64,000 nt of DNA, from assembly GCF_014773385.1 (NCBI RefSeq), contig NZ_JACXAI010000023.1, forward strand, positions 40,784 to 104,783. The letters are read 5' to 3'. The translations under genes were made by a program, and so were the position numbers. Of the stretch, positions 44,217-53,341 are shown one piece after another. Under the pieces are notes generated by a model. The model searched no databases. It saw nothing but the letters and a program-made list of their open reading frames with translations, and was not told the origin of the DNA. Position 1 is the first letter of the stretch, and each line of letters opens with the position of its first letter. Origin of the DNA: Metabacillus arenae. Lineage in GTDB: Bacteria > Bacillota > Bacilli > Bacillales > Bacillaceae.

Positions 44217-44882
44217 TCTATCCCTCCTTTACAATAAAACTTTTTTTATTATTTGTATTTAACATATGTAATAAAACTAATAACTGTATAAAAGGTTTGC
44301 CTATTATCAAATCAAAATTTATATCAATAGAAGAATTTAGGTATGCTTTAGCTAGTTTTCATTCGTTTTTTCAAAGTTCAAACCCTCCTATTTAAAGGAA
44401 GTTGGCTGAAAACTTTTGCTCAGAGGAACACTGGAGAAATTGGATGAGACTGTTAAACAAAACAAAGTCCTATTACTAGGTTCATTAGCAAAATATTGGC
44501 CTTATTTGAGAAATGCTTATGATTTCTTATCGTACATTAGGATAAAAACCTACTATCATCCGGTGTTTAACGCATCTTTTTTTTCACTATTTTCTTAATT
44601 TCCTCAATGAAAAGTGGAACTCTGCATGAAGTGAATATGTATATAATCAATTTTCTTTATATAAGTCCAAACACTTTGAGGTGAGCGGAATATAAATACA
44701 TTAGTTTTCTGATTAGGGAAGTTTCCCAATTAATCACGCTAAGGAGGATCAAAAATCATTTAGGTCATTATACATGTGAATGATTTAACTCTTTTTCAAT
44801 CCATTAAACAATTTAAGATCAAACTATTTAACGAACGATGGCCCTTATTTTAAAACGGAAGTTATTTGAGGTGTGTAAAGGA
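44217..44882. other. Intergenic region, no convincing gene
   Basis: The divergent region between galU and the TauE gene contains a 60-codon frame (44416-44598) without ribosome site and no recognised feature. Confidence 0.4.
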
Positions 44883-45647
44883 ATGAGTCTTGAAATTATA
44901 TTGATGGGTTTTTTAGTTGGGGGATTAGTAGGAATGACCGGAGTTGGGGGAGCTTCTATACTTACACCCATATTAGTATTTTTGGGAATTAATCCTGCAG
45001 TAGCTATTGGTACAGACTTCGCATACAATTCTATAACTAAATTATTTGGGGCGGTCCAGCACATTAGACAAAAAACTGTTGATTTTCAACTGGTTAAATT
45101 TTTAGCTATCGGAAGTATCCCAGTAGCTATTCTAGCAAATCTCCTTTTTTATTATTTTTTTTCTAGTCATTATCATGAAGATTTAATCGTCCTATTGCTC
45201 GGCTATGTTCTAATTTTGGTTTCCGTCATTACACTTGTTCAATTTTTTATTAGACCGAATTCAATTAATTATTGGAAAATGAAGTCGTTAAAGGATAAAC
45301 GTCATATCACGATCATTGCAGGGATGATCATAGGGGCGATTGTAGGGATCACTTCAGTTGGATCTGGGAGTTTATTTGCTTTGTTTATCCTATATTTTTA
45401 TAATTTAAAATCTTCGGAGGTAGTAGGTACAGACATTACCCACGCTTTCTTACTTGTTACACTTGTAGGCCTTCTTATGGCTGGATTAGGGCACATTGAT
45501 TATTTTTTAGTAGGTAATCTTTTATGTGGGTCGATTCCAGGAGCGATTATTGGAAGTAAGCTAACGGAAAAAGTCCCTTCAAATGTCCTGAGGTTCATTA
45601 TTGTTACAGTTATATTAATTAGTGGAATGACACTAATTTTAAAGTGA
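44883..45647 (+). CDS. TauE/SafE-family sulfite/sulfonate exporter-like permease
   Basis: This 254-residue integral membrane protein is strongly hydrophobic, with about eight membrane segments. It has the paired glycine-rich motifs of the family: GGLVGMTGVGGASILTPILV near the N-terminus and GAIVGITSVGSGSL near residue 160. It exports or imports sulfur oxyanions or sulfonates in characterised members. ATG 44883 is preferred over 44838 because gaggtg lies 9 bases upstream and the membrane segment begins there. Its position near sat-cysC suggests sulfate or sulfite handling, but the substrate is not shown. Confidence 0.8.
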   Translation: MSLEIILMGFLVGGLVGMTGVGGASILTPILVFLGINPAVAIGTDFAYNSITKLFGAVQHIRQKTVDFQLVKFLAIGSIPVAILANLLFYYFFSSHYHEDLIVLLLGYVLILVSVITLVQFFIRPNSINYWKMKSLKDKRHITIIAGMIIGAIVGITSVGSGSLFALFILYFYNLKSSEVVGTDITHAFLLVTLVGLLMAGLGHIDYFLVGNLLCGSIPGAIIGSKLTEKVPSNVLRFIIVTVILISGMTLILK

Positions 45648-45930
45648 CAGGAAATGATTCTTCAATTTTTACCCGAAATCAAAAAAGCTTAAGAAACATT
45701 GATATCAATGATTTTCGATAGAATAAAAAAATATTATCATTTTTAACTCTTTGCCTTTGCTGGAATTGCTCCGAATCACTGAGTTAATTATAAATAGGTT
45801 GCTAGATTAGGCTTAACGACTAGAACAACAAGTAATGTTACACATACAATAATACGAGCAGATTTTAAGTTCTCTTTTTTTATATTTTAGGAAAATCTGT
45901 AAAAAGAAAACATGAAAAGGTGGGGAATTT
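45648..45930. other. Intergenic region before the small GCGC protein gene
   Basis: It contains a sigma-K-type promoter at 45825-45851 and nothing else recognised. Confidence 0.45.
45825..45851 (+). promoter_or_regulatory. Candidate sigma-K promoter of small GCGC protein 1
   Basis: AC (45825-45826), a 16-base spacer and CATACAATA (45843-45851) match the sigma-K pattern exactly. The implied leader is about 70 bases. Confidence 0.6.
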
Positions 45931-46068
45931 ATGAAAAAAAGCAGCTTGAATCCTTCCCTTAAATCAACTGATTCCAATAAATCAAAGAATGCTACTGCAA
46001 AGTCAAAAAAAGTAAAGAAAAGAGGCTGTGGCTGCGGAAAGAAAAAAAGTCGCTCAAAGGATTACTAA
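45931..46068 (+). CDS. Small basic GCGC protein 1
   Basis: This 45-residue, Lys/Ser-rich protein ends in KKRGCGCGKKKSRSKDY. An aaggtgggg ribosome site precedes the ATG. A paralogue at 54174 ends in KKSGCGCKKKRRRS and shares an N-terminal MKK and a disordered Ser/Asn/Lys middle. The two share a Lys-rich, Gly-Cys-Gly-Cys core but little else. I recognise no named family. The context and the sigma-K promoter suggest a spore coat or outer-surface role; the paired cysteines could bind metal or make disulfides. A terminator follows immediately. Confidence 0.75.
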   Translation: MKKSSLNPSLKSTDSNKSKNATAKSKKVKKRGCGCGKKKSRSKDY

Positions 46069-46093
46069 AAAACTGACCATAGTCAGTTTTTTT
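46069..46093 (+). terminator. Terminator of small GCGC protein 1
   Basis: AAACTGAC (46070-46077) pairs with GTCAGTTT (46082-46089) across 4 bases, with a T-run following, right after the stop codon. Confidence 0.88.
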
Positions 46094-46239
46094 AATGGGA
46101 GAAAACGATCTACCTTTAAATGTCAGAATACTAAATTTTGAAATGAGGGTGTTTTATGCTGGATCATACTGGATAAAAAGGGACAGATCTTTGTAAAAAA
46201 CGGGCTCTGTTACTTTTTTGAAGTGGGGAGGTTCATTAT

Positions 46240-46266
46240 ACAGAAGAAAAATGGCTACATACAATA
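46240..46266 (+). promoter_or_regulatory. Candidate sigma-K promoter of the Cys-rich protein
   Basis: AC (46240-46241), a 16-base spacer and CATACAATA (46258-46266) match the sigma-K pattern exactly, with a 23-base implied leader. It confirms that the gene starts at 46296 and not upstream. Confidence 0.65.
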
Positions 46267-46295
46267 AATTAACGAATAGAAAGGAGGTTTTGGGT

Positions 46296-46547
46296 ATGGG
46301 CTGTAGCTGTAAAAAATGTGATTGTTGGGACGACTGCTTCGACAAAGAATGTTCCTCTAAAAAAGACCATCATGACAAACACGATCATTGCTGCTGTAAG
46401 AAAGAAAAGTGTCACATGCATAAACAATGCTGCTGTAAGAAAGTAGAATGTTATAAAAAAGAATCTTGCTGCTGTAAAAAAGAAAATTGGTATAAATATG
46501 AATATGAATATTGCTACAAAAAAGTAAAACGTTACAAAAAATGCTAA
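46296..46547 (+). CDS. Cys/Lys/Tyr-rich spore protein, tail frameshifted
   Basis: This 83-residue protein starts MGCSCKKCDCWDD and carries repeated CCCKK clusters (three copies in the middle, HDHCCCKK, KQCCCKK, ESCCCKK) and a Tyr/Lys end. ATG 46296 is chosen from aaaggagg at 46280-46287 and the sigma-K promoter. Repeats of Cys-Cys-Cys-Lys-Lys are typical of disulfide- or metal-rich coat and crust proteins. The last residues run into a stop at 46545-46547. The +1 frame then continues 25 codons with the same composition (NCYKNATYKHDQACKKADYF and onward to 46623), so the C-terminus looks lost by one-base indel. I do not recognise a named family. Confidence 0.72.
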   Translation: MGCSCKKCDCWDDCFDKECSSKKDHHDKHDHCCCKKEKCHMHKQCCCKKVECYKKESCCCKKENWYKYEYEYCYKKVKRYKKC

Positions 46548-46623
46548 TTGTTATAAAAATGCCACTTATAAACATGATCAAGCTTGTAAAAAAGCTGATT
46601 ATTTCAAAGGCTGTCCATTATAA
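46546..46623 (+). pseudogene. Probable frameshifted C-terminal remnant of the Cys-rich protein
   Basis: From 46546 the +1 frame encodes 25 residues rich in Cys, Lys, Tyr and His (CYKNATYKHDQACKKADYF), then a stop. The composition matches the preceding protein closely, so this is most simply the original C-terminus separated by an indel. It could also be a sequencing error or, less likely, programmed frameshifting. Confidence 0.5.
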
Positions 46624-47991
46624 GGATTGATTATGTAAGATCTTCATATTAGGAAAAGTGTCAGTGATACAGAGTGCTGAAATGGAAAACAATTCCCTTT
46701 AAACTTATTGCATTATAAAAGCAATTTGCTAATGAAGAAGCTTGTGACATCAGTTTCAAAGAATTTAAAGTCTAACGGTTTTTGACGCTCTCTATGTGGC
46801 CGCGAAGAGTGTTAAGGGACCAAAACTCGAAAGTTAACATTTTATGAAAGCAAGCATTGGAGGTATTAGGCAACTGTTACAGTGGATACTGTGATTGTTG
46901 GGCAACTTCTATGTTGCTTAACGATAATAACGGTGTGTCTGGAACCATGCCTTCCGAAGCACTTGAAGTAACGATTAAAATCGCTTGGTTCATACTCCAC
47001 ATCATTCTAAGGTGATAGGGATGACGAAGGTGGATACTACGCCATCCGGCATTTGGAAAATGGATGCAGCGTTCTAAGCTTAACGGAAGGCAGTAAACAC
47101 GAATATGGTATAAATCAAATAAAAGTAATTGTAGGACTTTATTTGAATAAGAAGGACAATCTGCAGTATATCAAATTAGAAGTTATTTCGGATGTAAACG
47201 CGCTCCTCTTATCGAAATTGCTAGCAGACTATTGAACCTGGTTGTGTAATTTGCAGTGAGGGTTACAAATTTAATAATTTAAAACAGCTCCGTCCAAAGA
47301 AATTTTTCTGAACGAGGTTAATAAGTTTAATTCTGAATAGTAGCCGGATCACTTGGAATGGCTTCTTACAGTAATTTAAAATGCAAAAGGTACTGTCACT
47401 GGTACGTTTCATTGGTTTGGCGCCAAGCATCTTCTATCGTACCTATAAGAATTTCTGTTTTCAATTTAACCTCCGTAAATTTAAGGAAGAAAGTGTTCAA
47501 TAAGTTGTTGACATTCTTTGCCTATACACCTGCCATCACTTTTTCTAAGCAAGTGGATAGTCGTTAATAATATAAATGTTAAGATTTAGATTTGCATTTG
47601 CTTGTCCTGTCACAACCTTAGGGGGGAATGAAGTATATTACTCAATTAACCTATCGAGGTTATCCCTAACTATAAGAATCTTATAATCCTAGCATTAATC
47701 ATTCTAATTCTATGAATAGCCTAATTCAATAGCTAAACCAGAAGATCAACAAGACTTAACACTTAAGTCAAATCAGAAAAAAAGAAGTAAAAAGTGTTAC
47801 ACACTTGTAGGTTATATTAAACAAAATATAGCCGAAATATCCAAAATATGTGTGAATGTCTATCGACACTAGTCCATGCCGATATAACTTTAGAGCATAT
47901 AAAATAGTAAGGCAAAAGCAAGGAGTAATGCACTATAAAGGATTATACTTCTAATTGCTTTTGATTCAAAAATATAAAGGAGTGAAATTTA
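46624..47991. other. Gene-poor region with possible decayed coding sequence
   Basis: No intact gene was found in 1.37 kb. Plus-strand open stretches in three frames (about 46870-46985, 46950-47045 and 47010-47235) encode conserved-looking pieces such as GYCDCWATSMLLNDNNGV and KHEYGINQIKVIVGLYLN. They may derive from one or more decayed genes. I cannot name the ancestor. Confidence 0.3.
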
Positions 47992-48801
47992 ATGAAAAAG
48001 AATACAGGCTGTGGTTGTAACGACCACCATAACAGTTGCCCTCCGGCAATGCAGTGTGATAAAGCTGATACAAAAACTGTTGAATGTGATAATAAGTCCT
48101 TTAAACCAGAACGATTTCCTAAACAAAAGGTGCCTGTTATTGACGTTCCAGTTGTCCTTGCAGAAGTAGAATTGCTAGCAGATGTTGAAGCGAATATTAA
48201 ACTTCCTTCGCCGGCAAGGGAAATTAAATGGATTCGTAAGAACATTTCTTTAAAACAGTGTAAAGCATTTGTGCGTGAGTTTGATCGCTTTAAAGCTAAG
48301 GTATTTATCACTGGTGTCGTGCACAAAAATATTCAATATGTCGAAGATTGCAGCGGTTTTGTAAGAGATTATAGCGTAGATGTTCCTTTTAGCTGTAACC
48401 AAACTGTAAAACTTTTCAATCCTGCCGTTCAATTTTTTAGTAGAAAAAGTTCGATTGATGAATATAGATTTCTAGATAAAGATGGTCATGGAGCAGACCG
48501 TTGCACATTTGGATCATTTACAGACGAGGATTATAATGAACCGATTGAATGTAAATTGATTTTCTCTGAAATTACAGAGTTGGATTTATTAAAAGACTTT
48601 GATCATTTCGGTCGTTTCAAAAAGATCACTGAAAAAATGGAAGTTCTCCTATTTTTCAAATTATTACAAACTCAACAATTTGATCCTAGAAAGTTTGATC
48701 ACGATCATTGCGATGATGATCATGGTGATGGCGATGATGCAGCTCATACAGATTTATGCTTACGCGATAGAATTAAAATGCGTAGAGATAGAAATCGTTA
48801 A
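47992..48801 (+). CDS. SPOCS (DUF3794/CsxC-like) spore protein 1
   Basis: This 269-residue protein has a Cys/His-rich N-terminus (MKKNTGCGCNDHHNSCPP), then a SPOCS-type core (DVPVVLAEVELLADVEANIK, PSPAREIKWIRKNISLKQC, KVFITGVVHKNIQYVED, SVDVPFSC) at about 45-140, and a Cys/His/Asp-rich tail (DHDHCDDDHGDGDDAAHTD). The SPOCS domain is found in CsxC-type exosporium proteins of Clostridium and related Bacillus proteins. The ATG follows taaaggagtg. It is the only plus-strand member of the four here. A shared hairpin terminates it. Confidence 0.82.
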   Translation: MKKNTGCGCNDHHNSCPPAMQCDKADTKTVECDNKSFKPERFPKQKVPVIDVPVVLAEVELLADVEANIKLPSPAREIKWIRKNISLKQCKAFVREFDRFKAKVFITGVVHKNIQYVEDCSGFVRDYSVDVPFSCNQTVKLFNPAVQFFSRKSSIDEYRFLDKDGHGADRCTFGSFTDEDYNEPIECKLIFSEITELDLLKDFDHFGRFKKITEKMEVLLFFKLLQTQQFDPRKFDHDHCDDDHGDGDDAAHTDLCLRDRIKMRRDRNR

Positions 48802-48825
48802 TTAGTGATGTGTTCAAATAAGACT

Positions 48826-48852
48826 AGGTGTCTCATATTTTTTGAGGCACCT
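48826..48852. terminator. Hairpin between convergent SPOCS genes
   Basis: AGGTGTCTCA (48826-48835) pairs with TGAGGCACCT (48843-48852), 10 bp with one G-U. The T-run is poor on the plus strand and better on the minus strand, but the position between convergent genes supports a terminator. Confidence 0.5.
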
Positions 48853-48880
48853 ATCATTAACGGTCACTTAATCGGTATTT

Positions 48881-49927
48881 TCAGATTAAATTAAGTTCGA
48901 CATACTGCGGCTGCATTAAATCCATATCTATGTTTGCTCTCCCTAGAATACAAAGCTTTGAATTTCCAGATTGAGATTCTAATTCCTTATGCCATACAAA
49001 GTTAATAGAGTGAAGATGATATTCAATTTGATCAGCAAACTGTTCGTAATATTCACGATGAAGGCTAACCTCATTTTGAGTCTTAGATTGAAACATATAC
49101 TCTTTTTGATTCCTGCTTGGTGTAATAGGAGGATAAATCCATTCAACACCTATTATTTTTTCCCATGGAATTGGAACATTTACCGTATGAAGAGATTGTG
49201 AATCATTCTCACTAGCAAATTCGACTTTGGCAATGAATATTCCTTTTAGGAAAACGGTTGTTTCAGGCAGAAGTACTTGAACTTTTACATTCTGAACTGT
49301 CCAATCAACTTTTGTTATATTGGTTAATGGACATGATAAGTCAAATGAATCAAAAATATCAATATCTATTTCTTCCTTTGCGAGTAATACAGGAAGTTTT
49401 ACAATAGTATGGTGATTTTCTTCTTTGTTTCTTTTTCGACTGTCTAAAACATAATGACTATCATTTTCATCCTCTAAATCCGAAGTAATAAGTTCTTTTT
49501 TCCAAGAATCATGATAGGACTTTTTCTTTTTCGGAGCGTTTATTTTTAGAAGTTCTTTCTTCATTGATTTATTTAAATTATTTTCCTCACATAGCTCTTT
49601 ATCATTTTGATGATTTTCATCATTCTTTCGTTCATCTACAAGTGAGATTTCATCCTCTAAGGACTCATCCTTTTCTTCTTCCCTTGAATCTTCTTCATAT
49701 TTTCCCGCTGCATAAGTATCAGAATCTATATGACTTTCAAATTGATCTTCATGGGCATTTAAAGCCGATGATTTTTCTTTTTTTTGTTTTTTAGCACTAG
49801 CTATTGTTTGGTCCTTCTTTTCTTTTTTCATGTGAAGACTATTAACTTTAGGAGGAGAAAAAATTAACGGCGTAGAGAATTTTTTTGCAGGTCCTTTGAC
49901 GTCTGAACTTATTTTCTTGGTTATCAT
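48881..49927 (-). CDS. SPOCS-like spore protein 4 with long charged N-terminus
   Basis: This 348-residue protein has about 170 N-terminal residues that are extremely Glu/Lys/Asp/Ser-rich, likely disordered or coiled. It is followed by a SPOCS-like core (HHTIVKLPVLLAKEEIDIDI, VQVLLPETTVFLKGIFIAKV, TVNVPIPWEKI) and about 90 C-terminal residues that resemble the ends of the other SPOCS proteins (QFADQIEYHLHSINFVWH). The core shares the LPVLLA and FLKGIF pattern with the neighbours but lacks the Cys tail. The ATG at 49927 follows gaggaggg. It lies in the same orientation as SPOCS 2 and 3 and may interact with them. Confidence 0.72.
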   Translation of the reverse strand: MITKKISSDVKGPAKKFSTPLIFSPPKVNSLHMKKEKKDQTIASAKKQKKEKSSALNAHEDQFESHIDSDTYAAGKYEEDSREEEKDESLEDEISLVDERKNDENHQNDKELCEENNLNKSMKKELLKINAPKKKKSYHDSWKKELITSDLEDENDSHYVLDSRKRNKEENHHTIVKLPVLLAKEEIDIDIFDSFDLSCPLTNITKVDWTVQNVKVQVLLPETTVFLKGIFIAKVEFASENDSQSLHTVNVPIPWEKIIGVEWIYPPITPSRNQKEYMFQSKTQNEVSLHREYYEQFADQIEYHLHSINFVWHKELESQSGNSKLCILGRANIDMDLMQPQYVELNLI

Positions 49928-50058
49928 ATTTCTAGTTCCCTCCTCTCATTTTTTGTTTTAATAGGACAATATCCAATAAATTCGTTTTATTAAAACAGGA
50001 AAAGGGATAATACCAAATTGAATTAGTATATCCCATCCCCTCTAATGTTTATGACAAA

Positions 50059-50853
50059 TCATTCGCAATCGTCATAGCAATCATGATCATCGAAACAATC
50101 GCAATCACAGTCGTGATCATCATTTGTTGTAGAAGAAACTCGTAATTGTTGATTTTGAAGGACCTTCAGTTTAAAATCTACAACCATTTTTTCTTCAATT
50201 TTTGAAAAATAGCCCTCTCCAATTGGAGAATCGTTTGGAAGAGTTACTCGATCTATCGCCTCATCCCATTCAATAATTTTGCTGGAAACTAGTTCACAGA
50301 AAGGAAGTTCATTATAAAATTGGGTACTCTCTTGATGAAATTGGGAAAGATCACTAGTAAGTAATTCGTCTTTTTCCGGAAAACCAGATGATAATGGTTT
50401 GGAAACAAAGAAATCGAACTCCTTACGATCGTTTACTTCTGGCATGATTGGCTTTGTTAAAAATTTTTTGATTTCTGTTATACATTGAAAAGGAACATCA
50501 ACTGTATAAGAATGCAAATCAGAAGCTATAGACTTCTTAGTGTTCCCTTCGATTTCTTTACAAGGACTTGCATATTGAATATTTTTTCGGACAAATCCTT
50601 TCACAAACAATTTATTCGTTGGCAACAACAGACGGCACTGTGTTAATTTAATTCTTTTCTTAACATCTTTAATTTCCAATACTGGCTCAGGAAATTTTAT
50701 GATCGTATCCAAATTAACTTGAATAGAGAGTTCAGCTAATACTACAGGTACCTTTGTAATAATTTTTCCAATACTTACATGCGGATGATGCGGTACATTT
50801 TCACAATCTTTACAATCTTGGTTAACTTTATTATTTTTATATGAGTCTGACAT
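50059..50853 (-). CDS. SPOCS (DUF3794/CsxC-like) spore protein 2
   Basis: This 264-residue protein closely resembles SPOCS 3: ITKVPVVLAELSIQVNLD, RIKLTQCRLLLPTNKLFVKG, FVRKNIQYASPCKE, SYTVDVPFQC, FPEKDELLTSDLSQFHQEST and FCELVSSKIIEWDEAIDRV. The tail is a Cys/Asp/His run (DDHDCDCDCFDDHDCYDD) that SPOCS 3 lacks. The ATG at 50853 follows cgaggagg. It has a good sigma-K-type promoter. The two genes probably arose by tandem duplication. They are likely exosporium or crust proteins, by family. Confidence 0.83.
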   Translation of the reverse strand: MSDSYKNNKVNQDCKDCENVPHHPHVSIGKIITKVPVVLAELSIQVNLDTIIKFPEPVLEIKDVKKRIKLTQCRLLLPTNKLFVKGFVRKNIQYASPCKEIEGNTKKSIASDLHSYTVDVPFQCITEIKKFLTKPIMPEVNDRKEFDFFVSKPLSSGFPEKDELLTSDLSQFHQESTQFYNELPFCELVSSKIIEWDEAIDRVTLPNDSPIGEGYFSKIEEKMVVDFKLKVLQNQQLRVSSTTNDDHDCDCDCFDDHDCYDDCE

Positions 50854-50885
50854 TCATAATCCTCCTCGTAAAATCAAAGATAATT

Positions 50886-50912
50886 CATCCTATGCGGTAC
50901 AAATGACTATGT
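50886..50912 (-). promoter_or_regulatory. Candidate sigma-K promoter of SPOCS 2
   Basis: On the minus strand AC (50911-50912), a 16-base spacer and CATAGGATG (50886-50894) match except the last -10 base. Confidence 0.5.
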
Positions 50913-51177
50913 ATGGGCTAGTGCCCAGGGACATTCTCAGAATTTTTTTACGAGTATGTCTGTTCATCTTTAAATTCAATAATTTCAGATAAGTAGAATG
51001 AATGAATGACATTGTCAAATTAACAGGAATGTAATAATAATAAGTGAGGGGGAAAATAAAATCGAATAAGCAGAAAAAATGCATTATCACCGACATACCT
51101 CATAAAGAAATCTGTCATGATAATACACTAAGCAAACTCTTTTGATCATCTTTGGTTTTAGTTCGTTTTTTCTTTAA

Positions 51178-51921
51178 TTAACCATTGTTCCCATTATCGC
51201 CAACTGCAACAGGCTGATTTTGTAAGATTCTAATATCAAACCGTAAGAACATCTTTTCGACTAAATTATGGAAAATACCTTCCTCAAATGGGCCATGATC
51301 CGGTAAAGGCTCACGGTCTGTTGATTCATCCCATTCAACAATACGACTTCTTAATAATTCGCAAAAAGGAAGTTGATTGTAGAACTGAGTACTTATTTGA
51401 TGGAATTGGGAAAGGTCACTTGAAAGAAGTTGATCTTTTTCAGGGAAGCCATCTCCTAAGTCTTGAGCTCTAAAGAAATCAAATTCTTCACTAGTATTAG
51501 TTCTCGGATCAATTGGCGGAGTGTCAAAATCATCCGGATCAATAGATGTTACACATTCCCATGGTACATCTACTGTTAATGAGCGCAGGTTTGATGACAC
51601 GCAGCTATCTGATGCTCCGGGACAAGGAGTTGCATATTGAATATTTTTCCGGACAAATCCTTTTAAAAACAGCTGATTCGTTGGCAATAATAGACGACAT
51701 TGGACAATCTTAAGCCTCTTTTTGATATCTTTGATTTCTAAAACAGGGTCTGGAAAATGAATATTTGCAACCAAGTTAGTTGAAACTCTTAACGTCGCCA
51801 AGATAACTGGAGCATTTATAACCGCATTACTGATGCCAGTTGTGGGTCTTGGAGTAGAATCACATTGCTCGATAGATGCGGATTTATTAAAACTAATACA
51901 TTTTTTGTTCTTTTTCATCAT
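51178..51921 (-). CDS. SPOCS (DUF3794/CsxC-like) spore protein 3
   Basis: This 247-residue paralogue of SPOCS 2 has APVILATLRVSTNLVANIHF, RLKIVQCRLLLPTNQLFLKG, FVRKNIQYATPCPGAS, SLTVDVPWECV and FPEKDQLLSSDLSQFHQIST, with FCELLRSRIVEWDESTDRE near the end. It has a Ser-rich N-terminus with CDSTPRPTTGI and lacks the Cys tail of its neighbour. The ATG at 51921 follows aaaggagg. A -10 box CATAGGATA lies upstream. Function is inferred from family: spore-surface structure. Confidence 0.83.
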   Translation of the reverse strand: MMKKNKKCISFNKSASIEQCDSTPRPTTGISNAVINAPVILATLRVSTNLVANIHFPDPVLEIKDIKKRLKIVQCRLLLPTNQLFLKGFVRKNIQYATPCPGASDSCVSSNLRSLTVDVPWECVTSIDPDDFDTPPIDPRTNTSEEFDFFRAQDLGDGFPEKDQLLSSDLSQFHQISTQFYNQLPFCELLRSRIVEWDESTDREPLPDHGPFEEGIFHNLVEKMFLRFDIRILQNQPVAVGDNGNNG

Positions 51922-51952
51922 TTAATTCCTCCTTTTTATTTTGGGTACAGTT

Positions 51953-51961
51953 TATCCTATG
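51953..51961 (-). promoter_or_regulatory. Sigma-K-like -10 box of SPOCS 3
   Basis: CATAGGATA on the minus strand matches CATANNNTA; the -35 AC is not at the expected distance. Confidence 0.4.
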
Positions 51962-52150
51962 CGATAGAAAATTTTTGGGATAGGTGATTGAAGCAGTGTA
52001 AACGCGGAATTTCATTAAAAAATAGACATTTCAATTTGTGAATTCACACTAGAGATCGTCACTATTAAAAATTATCCTTCTTCAAAAAAAATAGGTACTT
52101 GCACCATCCAATTACCATCATGCATAGGATTCAACAGGAGGAGGATAATC

Positions 52151-53341
52151 ATGGAGAGACATAATTTTATTGCCGCTGACATTGGAAATAGCTGGTATAA
52201 AGTGTTGGCATCAGACAATGAATTCATAAGTGAATATCAAATGCCAAATGCTGTTGCATTGTTTGATGATGAATTCTATGAAATGCCATACGATGAAGAA
52301 GATGTAGTGTTTGAAGAAAACCTCATAGTTGAGGTGAAGAGTCAGGCAATTGTAGATAAAAGAGAAATTTATTATATAGGAAAAGCGGCTGCTAGACAAA
52401 AAAATGTAAGTTTAACATCTTTTAATAATCAAAAAGTGCTGGAGGATCGAACTTATATCCTTCTTTTTGGAATTGCAGCCTATCATGCCCATTTATCAAA
52501 CCCTCAAGATACAGAAATACATTATGAATTAGACCAACTAGCGGTTTCGCTCCCAACTACACAATATAAAGAGAAAAAAGATCTCCTGAAACAACGCCTG
52601 CTTGGTACACATACCGTTATTTTCCATAAAGTACCGGGCCTTCCAGAGCCTAAGGAAGTGGTCGTCAAACTAATTATTAATGATGTGGTTGTTGGTGCAG
52701 AAGGAGCATGTGCCTATTTAGGACTAACACGTGACCAAACTACTTTAGGAATTAAAGATGATTATCTTGTAAAAGAATCACAAAAAGGGATCATCATCGG
52801 TGACCTGGGAGGAGACTCAGTTGACTTTGTAGGAATAAAAAATAATAAACCGGTTGCCTCAGTCGAAGGTGAAACATTTGGTATTAACCAGTTTCTTGAC
52901 AATATTATTCAAAAAGTCAGTAAGAATGAATTGTATAAATTTGACTCGCGCTCAGAACTTGAAGAAAAATTGGCTGAGGGTCAATCAGAATGGTACGTGG
53001 AACCATTTGCAGGTGTAAAAAAAGATATTAGCAAGTATATCCATCCCCAATTAAAATCAATGGCGATTAAATATCTAGAACACTTCGACCGTGTTCGGAG
53101 CAGCTCAAATGAAGTGAAGGGAGCAGTCAGGTATATTGCTGTTGGGGGAGCGGCTAAACTTGCCCAAAAACACATTCAAGAAGCTGCGGTGAAATGGGCA
53201 GAAAGAGGACGTCCGATAGAATTAGTTTTCCCAGAGGACGCAGAAAAACTGAATGTAATGGGTCTTTTAATTCTAGCTAAAATGAATCATCTAAAAAAGC
53301 AGCTTAACAAACCGGTCGAATTAGTTTCAATTGAGGGTTGA
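52151..53341 (+). CDS. ParM/Alp7A-like bacterial actin
   Basis: This 396-residue actin-like ATPase has the phosphate-1 motif NFIAADIGNSWYKVLA, phosphate-2 IIGDLGGDSVDFVG and the adenosine motif RYIAVGGAAKLAQ. Members such as ParM, AlfA and Alp7A form filaments that segregate plasmids. It is followed, overlapping by one base, by a small gene in the usual place for the DNA-binding adaptor. The ATG follows caggaggagg. No replication gene or plasmid feature was found in the window, so a chromosomal copy is likely here. A different role (for example positioning spore structures) cannot be ruled out. Confidence 0.8.
   Translation: MERHNFIAADIGNSWYKVLASDNEFISEYQMPNAVALFDDEFYEMPYDEEDVVFEENLIVEVKSQAIVDKREIYYIGKAAARQKNVSLTSFNNQKVLEDRTYILLFGIAAYHAHLSNPQDTEIHYELDQLAVSLPTTQYKEKKDLLKQRLLGTHTVIFHKVPGLPEPKEVVVKLIINDVVVGAEGACAYLGLTRDQTTLGIKDDYLVKESQKGIIIGDLGGDSVDFVGIKNNKPVASVEGETFGINQFLDNIIQKVSKNELYKFDSRSELEEKLAEGQSEWYVEPFAGVKKDISKYIHPQLKSMAIKYLEHFDRVRSSSNEVKGAVRYIAVGGAAKLAQKHIQEAAVKWAERGRPIELVFPEDAEKLNVMGLLILAKMNHLKKQLNKPVELVSIEG

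Noticed and set aside
44416..44598. 60-codon frame between galU and the TauE gene
   Set aside because: No ribosome site, no family resemblance and hydrophobic/aromatic random composition.
47358..47567. 69-codon frame in the gap before SPOCS 1
   Set aside because: No ribosome site and no recognisable features; treated as part of possibly decayed sequence.
52123..52131. CATAGGATT just upstream of the ParM-like gene
   Set aside because: It resembles the -10 boxes of SPOCS 2 and 3, but the transcript would start inside the ribosome site 19 bases from the ATG, so it is unlikely to be the promoter.
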